The notes: generated by a model not told the origin, from the letters alone. Positions 5,304 to 13,406 are shown, numbered from the stretch's first letter. The stretch is 16,921 nucleotides of DNA from an uncultured Burkholderiaceae bacterium (GCA_938022295.1 CALIDR010000133.1:1-16921); one strand, 5' to 3'. Translations and numbers: made by a program.

Positions 5304-7727
5304 ATGCAATTCCCCGAGTCCTGGCTGCGCGAGTTCTGCGACCCGCCGCTGACGACGCCGCAACTGGCCGACCTGCTGACGATGGCGGGCCTCGAAGTCG
5401 AGGAACTGCGCCCGGTGGCGCCGCCGTTTTCCGGCGTCGTCGTCGGCGAGATCGTCGAGGCGGCGCCGCACCCGAACGCCGAGCGGCTGCGCGTGTGCAA
5501 GGTCGCGGCCGGCGCGCGCACGGAGGACGGCCTGCTGCAGGTCGTGTGCGGCGCGCCGAACGCCCGCCCGGGCCTGAAGGCGCCGCTCGCGCTCGTCGGC
5601 GCGCAGCTGCCGGCGGCCGACGAGGGCGGGGCACCGCTCGAGATCAGGGTCGGCAAGCTGCGTGGCGTCGACAGCTTCGGCATGCTCTGTTCGGCGCGCG
5701 AGCTCAAGCTCGCCGACGACCACGCCGGCCTGCTCGAGCTCTCGCCCGACGCGCCGGTGGGCGCCGACCTGCGCGCCGCGCTCGACCTCGACGACACGAT
5801 CTTCACGCTCAAGCTCACGCCAAACCTCGCCCACTGCCTGAGCGTGTACGGCATCGCGCGCGAGGTGGCGGCGCTGACCGGCGCGCCGCTGAAGACGCCG
5901 CCGATCACGCCGGTGGCGCCGGTGCACGACGCGACGCTGCCGGTCACGGTCGAGGCGGCGGACCTGTGCGGGCGGTTCTCGGGGCGCATCGTGCGCCACG
6001 TCGACACGCGGGCGAAGACGCCGGCGTGGATGGTCGAGCGGCTGGCGCGCTGCGGGCAGCGCAGCGTCAGCGCGCTGGTCGACATCTCGAACTACGTGAT
6101 GTTCGAGTATGGCCGGCCGTCGCACATCTTCGACCTCGACAAGATCCGCGAGCGGCTCGTCGTGCGCTGGGGTCGCCCGGGCGAGACGCTCGAGCTGCTC
6201 AACGGCCAGACGGTCGAAGTCGACGGCTCGGTGGGCGTGATCGCCGACGCGCAGGGCCCCGAGTCGCTGGCCGGCATCATGGGCGGCGAGGCGACGGCGG
6301 TCGGCGACGAGACGAGGAACGTCTACGTCGAGGCCGCGTTCTGGTGGCCGAAGGCAGTCGCGGGGCGCTCGCGGCGGTTCAACTTCGCCACCGACGCCGG
6401 GCACCGCTTCGAGCGCGGCGTCGACCCGGCGACGACCGTCGAGCACATCGAGCGCATCACGCGGCTCGTCGTCGAGATCTGCGGCGGCGAGCCGGGGCCG
6501 ATCGACGACCACGTCGTGCGGCTGCCCGAGGCGCCGCCGGTGACGCTGCGCGTGCCGCGGGCGGCCAAGGTGATCGGCATGCCGGTCACGCAGGCGCAGT
6601 GCGCCGACGTGTTCCGTCGCCTCGGCCTGCCGTTCACCGAAGGCGTCGGCACGCTGACGGTGACGCCGCCGAGCTGGCGGTTCGACCTCGCGATCGAGGA
6701 GGACCTGATCGAGGAGGTGATCCGCGTGCTCGGCTACGACCGGCTGCCGGTGACGCCGCCGCTGGCGCCGGTGACGGCGCACGTCAAGCCCGAGCGCCAG
6801 CGCAGCCCGTACCGCCTGCGCCACCTGCTGGCCGCGCTCGGCTACCGCGAGACGATCGGCTTCAGCTTCGTCGAGGCGCGCTGGGAGCACGAGCTGGCCG
6901 GCAACGCCGACCCGATCAAGGTGCTCAACCCGATCGCCGCGCCGCTGGCGGTGATGCGCTCGAGCCTGATCGGCTCGCTCGTGCACGTGCTGCGCCACAA
7001 CCTGGCGCGCCGCCAGCCGCGGGTGCGCGTGTTCGAGATCGGCCGCGTGTTCCGCAAGGACGGTTCGGTGCCCGACGGCGACACCACGGTGGCCGGCGTG
7101 CACCAGCCGCTGCGGCTGGCCGCGCTCGCCTACGGGTCGGTCGACGAGCTGCAGTGGGGCGCGAAGGAGCGCGCGGTCGACTTCTTCGACGCCAAGGGCG
7201 ACGTCGAGGCGCTGTTCGCGCCGCGCCGCCCGCGCTTCGTGGCCGCCGCCCACCCGGCGCTGCACCCCGGGCGCAGCGCGCGCATCGAGCTCGAGGGCGC
7301 TGCGGTGGGCTGGGTCGGCGAGCTGCACCCGAAGTGGCGCCAGGCCTACGAGCTGCCGCAGGCGCCGGTGCTGTTCGAGGTCGAGCTCGCGGCGCTGACC
7401 GAACGCGACGTGCCGCGCTTCGAGCCGCTGCCGCGGCAGCAGCCGGTGTGGCGCGACCTCGCGCTCGTCGTCGCCGACACCGTGTCGCACGACGCGCTGC
7501 TGGCCGCGATCGGCCCCGGCGAGGGGCTGGTGCGCTCGGCGCGCGTGTTCGACGTCTACCGCCCGGCCATGCCCGGCGGCGGCATCGGCGAGGGGGAACA
7601 CAGCGTCGCGGTGCGGCTGGAACTGCTCGACGACCAGGCGACGCTGACCGACGAGCGCATCGATGCCGAGCTCGGTCGCGTGCTGGTGCGGCTGTCGCAG
7701 GCCGTCGGCGCGCGGCTGCGCACGTGA
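5304..7727 (+). CDS. pheT: Phenylalanyl-tRNA synthetase beta subunit
   Basis: The 807 residues show the full bacterial beta-subunit layout. An N-terminal EMAP-II-like tRNA-binding domain (about 40-150, FSGVVVGEIVEAAPHPNAERL) is followed by the B3/B4 editing domain, which hydrolyses Tyr-tRNA-Phe. The B5 domain (about 405-475), the core-like region and a C-terminal ferredoxin-fold anticodon-binding domain (about 713-807) complete it. Length is near the family norm of about 795-810. ATG lies 16 bases after the pheS stop with only a weak GAG as ribosome site, so translation is probably coupled. The stop is followed 42 bases later by ihfA, a common order in beta- and gammaproteobacteria. Confidence 0.98.
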   Translation: MQFPESWLREFCDPPLTTPQLADLLTMAGLEVEELRPVAPPFSGVVVGEIVEAAPHPNAERLRVCKVAAGARTEDGLLQVVCGAPNARPGLKAPLALVGAQLPAADEGGAPLEIRVGKLRGVDSFGMLCSARELKLADDHAGLLELSPDAPVGADLRAALDLDDTIFTLKLTPNLAHCLSVYGIAREVAALTGAPLKTPPITPVAPVHDATLPVTVEAADLCGRFSGRIVRHVDTRAKTPAWMVERLARCGQRSVSALVDISNYVMFEYGRPSHIFDLDKIRERLVVRWGRPGETLELLNGQTVEVDGSVGVIADAQGPESLAGIMGGEATAVGDETRNVYVEAAFWWPKAVAGRSRRFNFATDAGHRFERGVDPATTVEHIERITRLVVEICGGEPGPIDDHVVRLPEAPPVTLRVPRAAKVIGMPVTQAQCADVFRRLGLPFTEGVGTLTVTPPSWRFDLAIEEDLIEEVIRVLGYDRLPVTPPLAPVTAHVKPERQRSPYRLRHLLAALGYRETIGFSFVEARWEHELAGNADPIKVLNPIAAPLAVMRSSLIGSLVHVLRHNLARRQPRVRVFEIGRVFRKDGSVPDGDTTVAGVHQPLRLAALAYGSVDELQWGAKERAVDFFDAKGDVEALFAPRRPRFVAAAHPALHPGRSARIELEGAAVGWVGELHPKWRQAYELPQAPVLFEVELAALTERDVPRFEPLPRQQPVWRDLALVVADTVSHDALLAAIGPGEGLVRSARVFDVYRPAMPGGGIGEGEHSVAVRLELLDDQATLTDERIDAELGRVLVRLSQAVGARLRT

Positions 7728-7769
7728 CAATGCCGGCCGGCGCGCGTGTACGACGAGGGGGGACACCGG

Positions 7770-8156
7770 ATGGAGAACGAGGACGAAGGCGCGACGGAAG
7801 CCGGCCGGGCCGAGGGCGGGCGCGTGCTCCTGCCGTCGCTCGAGACGCCGACGCTGACCAAGGCCGAACTCGCCGACCTGCTGTTCGAGCGGCTCGGGCT
7901 GAACAAGCGCGAGTCGAAGGACATGGTCGAGGCGTTCTTCGAGATCCTGCACGCCGAGCTCGTCGCCGGGCACGACGTCAAGCTCTCGGGCTTCGGCAAC
8001 TTCCACATCCGCCGCAAGGCGCCGCGGCCCGGGCGCAACCCGCGCACCGGCGAGTCGATCCCGATCAAGGCGCGCCACGTCGTCACGTTCCACGCCAGCC
8101 CCAAGCTGAAGGCGGTCGTGCAAGGCGAGCTGCCGGCTCCCGAGGAGTTCGAGTAA
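7770..8156 (+). CDS. ihfA: Integration host factor alpha subunit
   Basis: IHF alpha pairs with IHF beta to bend DNA sharply in replication, recombination and transcription. The 128 residues include the HU/IHF fold from about residue 27 (TPTLTKAELADLLFERLGLNKRESK), SGFGNF at 73-78 and the intercalating beta-arm signature RPGRNPRTGESIPI near 86-99. I choose ATG 7770 because a strong GAGGGGGG (7755-7762) lies seven bases before it; GTG 7746 in frame lacks such a site. About 25 acidic, Gly-rich residues precede the fold, an N-terminal extension common in betaproteobacteria. A GACAAT -10-like hexamer at 7726-7731 overlaps the pheT stop and may give separate expression, but no -35 is evident. Confidence 0.95.
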   Translation: MENEDEGATEAGRAEGGRVLLPSLETPTLTKAELADLLFERLGLNKRESKDMVEAFFEILHAELVAGHDVKLSGFGNFHIRRKAPRPGRNPRTGESIPIKARHVVTFHASPKLKAVVQGELPAPEEFE

Positions 8157-8164
8157 CTTCTGAG

Positions 8165-8183
8165 GTCAGCTGACGCTGAGCGT
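8165..8183. repeat. Overlapping dyads in the ihfA-merR gap
   Basis: GTCAGCTGAC (8165-8174) is a perfect 10-base palindrome. It shares two bases with ACGCTGAGCGT (8173-8183), a palindrome around one central base. In RNA, TCAGC (8166-8170) can instead pair with GCTGA (8175-8179) around a TGAC loop. They fill the middle of a 35-base gap that has no clear Shine-Dalgarno for merR. Function is unknown: possible protein-binding site or translation control. Confidence 0.4.
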
Positions 8184-8191
8184 TGTCCGGC

Positions 8192-8611
8192 ATGGAAAAA
8201 GCGCTGCCGCCGATTCCTGCGAAGCGTTACTTCACGATCGGTGAGGTGGGCGAGCTGTGCGGCGTCAAGCCGCACGTGCTGCGCTACTGGGAACAGGAAT
8301 TCACGCAGCTGCGCGCCGTCAAGCGGCGCGGCAACCGGCGCTACTACCAGCACCACGAGGTGCTGCTGATCCGCCGCATCCGCGAGCTGCTCTACGACCA
8401 GGGCTTCACGATCGTCGGCGCGCGCAACCGACTCGCCGAGCTCGCCGGCCAGCGCCGGCCGGAGGCCGGCGCACAGGCCGCCGAGCCGATGCCGGAGGTC
8501 GGCGACGTGCCGCCGCCGGCGGCCGTGGCGTCGCTGCCGCGGCCCGACGAGGCGCCGATCGAGCACCTGCGGCGCGAGCTGCTGGCGATCCGCGAGCTCC
8601 TCGGCCCGTGA
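8192..8611 (+). CDS. MerR-family transcriptional regulator downstream of ihfA
   Basis: The 139-residue protein begins with a MerR winged helix-turn-helix: YFTIGEVGELCGVKPHVLRYWEQEF (about 13-37), then a wing with RRGNRRYY (45-52) and LLIRRIRELLYDQGFTI (58-74). After about residue 88 the sequence is Ala/Pro-rich and low-complexity, followed by a short helix near the end. No Cys cluster for metal sensing is seen in the C-terminal part, so the inducer is unknown. Such a MerR gene directly after ihfA is widespread in beta- and gammaproteobacteria and is usually left uncharacterised. It lies 35 bases from ihfA and is probably co-transcribed. The ribosome site is weak, and ATG 8192 is the first plausible start. 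Confidence 0.9.
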   Translation: MEKALPPIPAKRYFTIGEVGELCGVKPHVLRYWEQEFTQLRAVKRRGNRRYYQHHEVLLIRRIRELLYDQGFTIVGARNRLAELAGQRRPEAGAQAAEPMPEVGDVPPPAAVASLPRPDEAPIEHLRRELLAIRELLGP

Positions 8612-8623
8612 CGGCCGGGCCGC

Positions 8624-8629
8624 TATACT
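8624..8629 (+). promoter_or_regulatory. Candidate -10 box (TATACT) for tRNA-Pro
   Basis: TATACT lies 13 bases after the merR stop and 12 bases before the mature tRNA 5' end. A start near 8636 would leave a very short 5' leader for RNase P. A GC-rich discriminator (GCGC) follows, typical of stable RNA promoters. No clear -35 is visible at the right distance. Confidence 0.5.
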
Positions 8630-8641
8630 GCGCACTTTCGT

Positions 8642-8718
8642 CGGGGTGTAGCGCAGCCTGGTAGCGCACTTGCATGGGGTGCAAGGGGTCGCGAGTTCGA
8701 ATCCCGCCACCCCGACCA
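8642..8718 (+). tRNA. tRNA-Pro(GGG)
   Basis: A complete cloverleaf of 77 bases with encoded CCA. The acceptor stem is CGGGGTG/CACCCCG and the D arm GCGC..GCGC. The anticodon stem CTTGC/GCAAG encloses loop ATGGGGT with anticodon GGG at the expected place, and the T arm contains GTTCGAATC. It reads Pro codons CCC and CCU. It has its own -10 box and terminator and so looks monocistronic. Confidence 0.97.
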
Positions 8719-8728
8719 TCGAGCATCG

Positions 8729-8763
8729 ACGGGCCGGCCTCCGCGAGGAGCCGGCCCGTTTCC
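8729..8763 (+). terminator. Intrinsic terminator of tRNA-Pro
   Basis: ACGGGCCGGCCTCC (8729-8742) pairs with GGAGCCGGCCCGT (8747-8759), one bulged base, around a GCGA tetraloop. TTTCC follows. The stem is very strong while the T tract is short. It begins 10 bases after the tRNA CCA end. Confidence 0.8.
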
Positions 8764-8792
8764 GTTGCCCGCCTGTCGGGCCCACCGGCGTG

Positions 8793-9476
8793 ATGACGAC
8801 ACCCGCCCCCGACCCGACCGCGACACGCGGCGAGGCGCTGCGCTCGAGCCTGCAGCGCGGCCTGACGGCGTTCGACGCCCGGGCTCTCGACGCCGCCGGC
8901 CGCCGCCGCGCCGCGGTGGCGGTCGCCGTCGGCGAGGAGGGCTTCGGCGCGGACCTCGACGGGCTGCCGCGGCACGCGCGCTGGAGCGACGCGCCGGCGC
9001 TGCTGCTGACGCGGCGCGCGGCGGGGCTGCGCCGTCACGCCGGCCAGTGGGCGCTGCCCGGCGGGCGCATCGACGCCGGCGAGACGCCCGAGCAGGCGGC
9101 GCTGCGCGAATTGAGCGAGGAGATCGGGCTCGCGCTGCCCGTCTCGGCCGTGCTCGGCCGACTCGACGACTACGCGACCCGCTCCGGCTACCTCGTGACG
9201 CCGGTCGTCGTCTGGGCGGGTGCGGCGCGCGAGGCGGCGCCGAACCCGGCCGAGGTCGCCGGCGTTCACCGCATCCCGGTGCGCGAACTGCTGCGCGCCG
9301 ACGCGCCGATCCTCGACCCGGTCCAAGGGGGCCACCCGGTGCTGCGCATGCCGGTGGGCGCGAGCTGGATCGCGGCGCCCACCGCGGCCTTCCTGTACCA
9401 GTTCCGCGAGGTCTGCCTGCTCGGGCGGCCGACGCGCGTCGCGCATTTCGACCAGCCGGCCTTCGCGTGGCGCTGA
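8793..9476 (+). CDS. Nudix hydrolase, CoA-pyrophosphatase type
   Basis: The 227 residues contain a perfect Nudix box GX5EX7REUXEEXGU: G91, E97, R105-E106, E109-E110, G112. It is preceded by LLLTRRAAGLRRHAGQWALPGG (70-91). This matches the extra motif of CoA-pyrophosphatase Nudix enzymes (LLTxR..LxxHxGQxxxPGG), which cleave CoA and acyl-CoA to 4'-phosphopantetheine plus 3',5'-ADP with a divalent metal. The expected F before PGG is L here. A charged region of about 60 residues precedes the domain. ATG 8793 (GTG 8790 is adjacent) lies just after the tRNA terminator; no clear Shine-Dalgarno or strong promoter is visible. Substrate is inferred from motif only. Confidence 0.88.
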   Translation: MTTPAPDPTATRGEALRSSLQRGLTAFDARALDAAGRRRAAVAVAVGEEGFGADLDGLPRHARWSDAPALLLTRRAAGLRRHAGQWALPGGRIDAGETPEQAALRELSEEIGLALPVSAVLGRLDDYATRSGYLVTPVVVWAGAAREAAPNPAEVAGVHRIPVRELLRADAPILDPVQGGHPVLRMPVGASWIAAPTAAFLYQFREVCLLGRPTRVAHFDQPAFAWR

Positions 9477-9546
9477 CCGGCCAGGCCCGCCGCACCCCGA
9501 CAATCGGCGGCCCGGCGCGCGCCGCCGCGCCGCCTCGCGAGCCCCG

Positions 9547-10812
9547 ATGACGACCGACGCACCGCCTGCCGCCGACTCGCGCTACGCCTGGCTGCGGCTG
9601 GCCGTGACGCTGGCGCTAATGACGATCGGCAGCAGCGCGATGTACGTCGTCTCCGTCGTGCTGCCGGCCGTGCAGGCCGAGTTCGGCGTCGCGCGCGCCG
9701 ACGCGTCGCTGCCGTACACGGCGCTGATGATCGGCTTCGGCATCGGCGGCATCGTGATGGGGCGGCTCGCCGACCGCCACGGCGTGATGCTGCCGCTGAT
9801 GATCGGCGCGGCCGGGCTCGGCAGCGGCTACGCCGCCGCCGGCATCGTCGGCAGCGTCGACGGTTTCGCGCTGATCCACGGTCTGCTGCTCGGCTTCGCC
9901 GGCAGCTCGGCCACCTTTGCGCCGCTGGTGGCCGACACGTCGCTGTGGTTCGTGCGCCGGCGCGGCATCGCGGTGGCGATCTGCGCGAGCGGCAACTACC
10001 TCGCCGGCGCGGTGTGGCCGCCGATCGTGCAGCACTTCGTCGACGGCGTCGGCTGGCGGCCCACCTACATCGGCCTGGGCGTGTTCTGCGCCGCGACGCT
10101 GCCGCTGCTCGCGCTCGCGATGCGCCCGCGCCCGCCGGCGGCGGCCGCCGCGGCGGCGCGCGCGGGCGGCCCGGTGCCCTCGGCGCGGCCGTTTCGCCTG
10201 TCGATGCGGCAGGCGCAGTCGCTGCTGTGCGTGGCCGGCGTCGCGTGCTGCGTCGCGATGTCGATGCCGCAGGTGCACATCGTCGCCTACTGCAGCGACC
10301 TCGGCTACGGCGCCGCGCGCGGCGCGCAGATGCTGTCGCTGATGCTCGCCTTCGGCATCGCCAGCCGCCTCATCTCGGGCTGGATCTGCGACCGCATCGG
10401 CGGCCTGCGCACGCTGCTGCTCGGCTCGGCGCTGCAGGGGCTGGCGCTGCTGCTGTTCCTGCCGTTCGACGGCCTCGTGTCGCTGTACGTGATCTCGGCG
10501 CTGTTCGGGCTGTTCCAGGGCGGCATCGTGCCGAGCTACGCGATCATCGTGCGCGAGCACTTCCCGCCGCGCGAGGCCGGCGTGCGCGTCGGCGCGGTGC
10601 TGACTAGCACGCTGCTGGGCATGGCGCTCGGCGGCTGGATGTCGGGCAAGGTGTTCGACCTCACCGGCAGCTACGACGCCGCGTTCGTCAACGGCATCGC
10701 CTGGAACGCGTTGAACTTCGCGATCGTGGTGTTCCTGCTGTGGCGCGTGCGGCCGCGCCGGCCCGGCGCGCCGGGCGTCGAGGCGCCGGCGGCGCGCCCG
10801 CTCAGCGCCTGA
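9547..10812 (+). CDS. Major facilitator superfamily transporter
   Basis: The 421-residue membrane protein has about twelve hydrophobic helices in two halves. They are split by an Ala/Pro/Arg-rich cytoplasmic loop around residues 194-220. MFS motif A appears as GRLADRHG (72-79), with a related GWICDRIGG in the second half. The overall pattern (early VVLPAVQAEFGV, GSSATFAPLVADTSLWFVRRRG) resembles the monocarboxylate/oxalate-formate antiporter-like branch, so a small organic anion is a guess. A GACAAT -10-like box is at 9499-9504 in the 70-base gap. ATG 9547 is the start that keeps a short cytoplasmic N-terminus. Its 3' end overlaps the oppositely transcribed oxidoreductase gene by 11 bases (10802-10812). 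Confidence 0.88.
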   Translation: MTTDAPPAADSRYAWLRLAVTLALMTIGSSAMYVVSVVLPAVQAEFGVARADASLPYTALMIGFGIGGIVMGRLADRHGVMLPLMIGAAGLGSGYAAAGIVGSVDGFALIHGLLLGFAGSSATFAPLVADTSLWFVRRRGIAVAICASGNYLAGAVWPPIVQHFVDGVGWRPTYIGLGVFCAATLPLLALAMRPRPPAAAAAAARAGGPVPSARPFRLSMRQAQSLLCVAGVACCVAMSMPQVHIVAYCSDLGYGAARGAQMLSLMLAFGIASRLISGWICDRIGGLRTLLLGSALQGLALLLFLPFDGLVSLYVISALFGLFQGGIVPSYAIIVREHFPPREAGVRVGAVLTSTLLGMALGGWMSGKVFDLTGSYDAAFVNGIAWNALNFAIVVFLLWRVRPRRPGAPGVEAPAARPLSA

Positions 10813-12160
10813 GGACGCACTTGTCGTACAGGTCCAGTGCCCGGCCCTCGGGGTCGTAGCGCGCCTTCAGCGCGCGGTAGCGGTCCATCGCGTAGGCACG
10901 GTCGAACTCGTCGCGGCTGAAGAAGCTGTCAGAGTACAGCGACTTGATGCCGCCGAGCGCGATCACGCGCTGCTCGACGAGGCGGTTGAAGTGCCCCGGC
11001 GGGTGCGGCTCGCGCGGCTCGACGACGTCCCAGAAGCCGAAGTTGACGTAGCGCACCCCCGGCTGCAGCGGGTACAGCGTGAACGCGTGCCGCGGGTCGG
11101 CCGGACGGATCGGGCACACCCACACCGGCACGATGCCGATCTCGGCGAGCAGGAAGGCGAGGAACTCGGCCGCGCGCGGCAGCGGCAGGTCCACGTCCTG
11201 GATCACCGACTCGGGGAAGCGGCCGAGCAGCCGCGCCCAGCGCCGCGTCAGGCCCAGCCGCGCGTTGAGCCGCATCAGCCGGGTGTAGGTGCGCGAGTTC
11301 AGCCGCTCGCGGCCGAGCGCGCGGCGCACCAGCGGCACCTGCGCGCCGACGTTCTTCGAGCACCAGAACCAGTCGGTGTCCCAGCGCCAGAGGTAGCCGA
11401 GCGCGGTCAGGTGGTCGAGCGTCCGTTCTCGCAGCGAGCGGTAGTAGATGCGCTCGAACGTGTAGTCCCTCGGCGGCGGCGCCTCCTCGACGAACGAGGC
11501 GACGTTGAGCACGAGGTCGTCGGCGGCGAACACGACGCCGTCGACGAAGTCGGCCGCGGGGTCGTCGCACGCCGCGTCGAGGGCGGCGAAGAACGCGTCG
11601 GCGGCGGCGAAGCGCCGGTGCTCGACGCGCACGAACGGCTTCACCGGCCGCGTGCGCGCCTTCAGCCGCAGCGCGTAGCCGAGCGTGCCGTACGAGTTCG
11701 GGAAGCCGTAGAACAGGTCGCGGTGCGCGTTGTCGGGGGCGGCGGTGACGACGTCGCCGCCGGGCAGCAGCACCTCGATCTCGAGCAGCGTGTCGTGTAC
11801 GAGCCCTTCGCGGAACGAGGTGGCCTCGATGCCCACGCCGGCGGCGGCGCCGCCGATCGTGATCGTCTTCAGCTGCGGCACGACGGCGGGCATCACGCCG
11901 TGCGGCAGCGTCGCGTCGACGAGCGCCTCGTAGGTCGCGAGGCCTTCGGCGTCGAGCCAGCCGGCGCGCGCATCGACCTCGAGCACGTGGTCGAACTCGC
12001 CGAGGTCGAGCCGGTGCTTGCCGCCTTCGTCGCGGTCGCGGAACAGGTTCGACGTGCGCTTGGCGAGCCCGAGCGGGGCGTGCGCATCCCCGGCCGCCAG
12101 CGTGGCGCGCAGGCGCGCCAGCCGTCGGGCGTGCGCGGCGTGGGCTTCAGCCGCCGCCAT
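10802..12160 (-). CDS. DHCR24-like FAD-binding oxidoreductase (candidate 10-methylene fatty acyl reductase, TmsA/BfaA type)
   Basis: The 452-residue flavoprotein has a VAO/PCMH-type FAD domain: VPQLKTITIGGAAAGVGIEA (94-113), FREGLVHD, and DLFYGFPNSYGTLGYALRLK (148-167). The C-terminal half (VPVWVCPIRP, YVNFGFWDVVEPR, LYSDSFFSRDEFD, YDKCV) resembles sterol delta-24 reductase/DWF1, which reduces carbon-carbon double bonds including 24(28)-methylene. Actinobacterial relatives reduce 10-methylene to 10-methyl stearoyl lipids next to a CFA-like methyltransferase. The same neighbour is present here, overlapping by 14 bases (12147-12160), so translation is probably coupled. There is no Shine-Dalgarno at ATG 12160. 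The FAD family is secure, the reaction is inferred. Alternative: a reductase of another unsaturated lipid. Confidence 0.8.
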   Translation of the reverse strand: MAAAEAHAAHARRLARLRATLAAGDAHAPLGLAKRTSNLFRDRDEGGKHRLDLGEFDHVLEVDARAGWLDAEGLATYEALVDATLPHGVMPAVVPQLKTITIGGAAAGVGIEATSFREGLVHDTLLEIEVLLPGGDVVTAAPDNAHRDLFYGFPNSYGTLGYALRLKARTRPVKPFVRVEHRRFAAADAFFAALDAACDDPAADFVDGVVFAADDLVLNVASFVEEAPPPRDYTFERIYYRSLRERTLDHLTALGYLWRWDTDWFWCSKNVGAQVPLVRRALGRERLNSRTYTRLMRLNARLGLTRRWARLLGRFPESVIQDVDLPLPRAAEFLAFLLAEIGIVPVWVCPIRPADPRHAFTLYPLQPGVRYVNFGFWDVVEPREPHPPGHFNRLVEQRVIALGGIKSLYSDSFFSRDEFDRAYAMDRYRALKARYDPEGRALDLYDKCVLRR

Positions 12161-13376
12161 GCGCGCCGGCGTAGAGGTGCGCGCGGCTCATCGGGTAGCT
12201 CTCGCGCGTGATGCGTCCCTTGGCGAACACGATCTGCCACAGGTGCGTGTAGCCGGTGGGCGCGCGGAACATCTCGGCACAGCCGACGAGGTACGTGCGC
12301 CAGATGCGGCGGAAGCGCTCGTCGAAGCGCTGCGGGTCCAGCGCGTGGATCTCGCTCCAGCGGCGTTCGAAGCGCTCGGCCCAGGCGTCGAGCGTCAGCG
12401 CGTAGTGGCGGCGCAGGTTCTCGACGTCGAACACCTCGAGGCCGCAGCGCTCCATCTCGACGACGACGTCGGCCAGGCTCGGGATCCAGCCGCCGGGGAA
12501 GACGTGCTTGCGGATGAACAGCTCGGTGTCGTAGCGGCCGACGTGGCCGATGAAGTGCAGCATGCCGAGCCCGCCGGGCTTCAGGAAGTCGGCGTGCGCC
12601 TTCACGACCTCGGCGAGCTGGTCGCGGCCGGCGTGCTCGAGCGTGCCGATCGAGACCACCTTGTCGTAGGGGACGTCGACGTCGCGGAAGTCGGCCTCGC
12701 GCACCGCGAGCCGGTCGGCCAGGCCGCGGCGCCCGATCTCGGCGCGCAGCCAGTCGACCTGTTCCGTCGTCGTGTTGACGCCGGTGCCGAGCGCGCCGAC
12801 GGTGTCCCAGGCGCGGAACATGAAACCGCCGAAGCCGCAGCCGACGTCGACGAAGCGCTCGCCCGGCGCGAGGCGGATCTTGCGGATCACGTGGTCGATC
12901 TTGCGCCGCTGCGCTTCCTCGAGCGTCGCCGTGCCCTCGGGCCAGTAGGCGCAGGTGTACATCTTCAGCGGATCGTCGAGCCACAGGCGGTAGAACGCCT
13001 CGCCGAGCCCGTAGTGGAAGCGGGCGTTGGCCTTGGCCCGCGCCGGGTCGCGGTTGGAGTGCCTCAGCTCGTGCCAGCGGTTCTCGGCGGCCAGCAGCGG
13101 GTTCGGCTGCTGGTCGAGGCCGCTGGCCAGCCCGACCGCCATCGCGGCGTGGAAGTCGCCGTCGACGTCGACGTCCTGGTCGAAGTAGGCCTCGAGCAGC
13201 CCGATGTGGCCGCGCGCGACGGTGGCGAGCACCGCGGACTCGGTGCGCAGGTGCAGCGTGAACGCCGGCGCGGCGTCGCCGTGCTGCAGACGGGTGCCGT
13301 CGGGCAGCGTGACGGCGAACGGAAGGGCGGCATTCGCGCCGAGGGCCTCGACGACGGCGTGGATCGACAGCGGCAT
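12147..13376 (-). CDS. Cyclopropane-fatty-acid-synthase-like SAM methyltransferase (candidate TmsB/BfaB/UfaA1 type)
   Basis: The 409-residue protein has the CFA synthase architecture: an N-terminal lipid-binding domain, then HYGLGEAFYRLWLDD (121-135) and a SAM-binding motif VDVGCGFGG (176-184). Residues matching the E. coli Cfa bicarbonate site are present: C142 (MYTCAYW), E247 (GTLEHAG), H274 and I276 (LHFIG), Y325 (HYALTL). The enzyme would transfer a methyl group from SAM to the cis double bond of a membrane phospholipid acyl chain. The product may be a cyclopropane or, with the reductase partner, a 10-methylene chain. It is the first gene of a two-gene minus-strand operon. A TACACT -10-like box lies at 13412-13407. 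No good Shine-Dalgarno is seen. Family is secure; product type is inferred from its partner. Confidence 0.88.
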   Translation of the reverse strand: MPLSIHAVVEALGANAALPFAVTLPDGTRLQHGDAAPAFTLHLRTESAVLATVARGHIGLLEAYFDQDVDVDGDFHAAMAVGLASGLDQQPNPLLAAENRWHELRHSNRDPARAKANARFHYGLGEAFYRLWLDDPLKMYTCAYWPEGTATLEEAQRRKIDHVIRKIRLAPGERFVDVGCGFGGFMFRAWDTVGALGTGVNTTTEQVDWLRAEIGRRGLADRLAVREADFRDVDVPYDKVVSIGTLEHAGRDQLAEVVKAHADFLKPGGLGMLHFIGHVGRYDTELFIRKHVFPGGWIPSLADVVVEMERCGLEVFDVENLRRHYALTLDAWAERFERRWSEIHALDPQRFDERFRRIWRTYLVGCAEMFRAPTGYTHLWQIVFAKGRITRESYPMSRAHLYAGAHGGG

Positions 13377-13406
13377 GGCGACGGCGGCGGCATCCGGATC
13401 GCACCC

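Noticed and set aside
5040..8123. Long minus-strand open frame (over 1000 codons) opposite pheS, pheT and ihfA
   Set aside because: It lies antisense to three secure genes, is Arg/Ala/Asp-rich with no recognisable domain, and such frames arise routinely in DNA of this GC content.
5495..8173. Plus-strand 892-codon frame overlapping pheT
   Set aside because: Out-of-frame shadow of pheT, composed almost only of Arg, Ala, Gly and Pro; pheT itself has full domain support.
8670..8792. Upstream extension of the Nudix gene into the tRNA
   Set aside because: The frame is merely open through tRNA-Pro and its terminator; ATG 8793 lies after the terminator.
10991..12211. Plus-strand 406-codon frame opposite the FAD oxidoreductase
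   Set aside because: Antisense to a gene with clear FAD and DHCR24-like motifs; its translation shows no family features.
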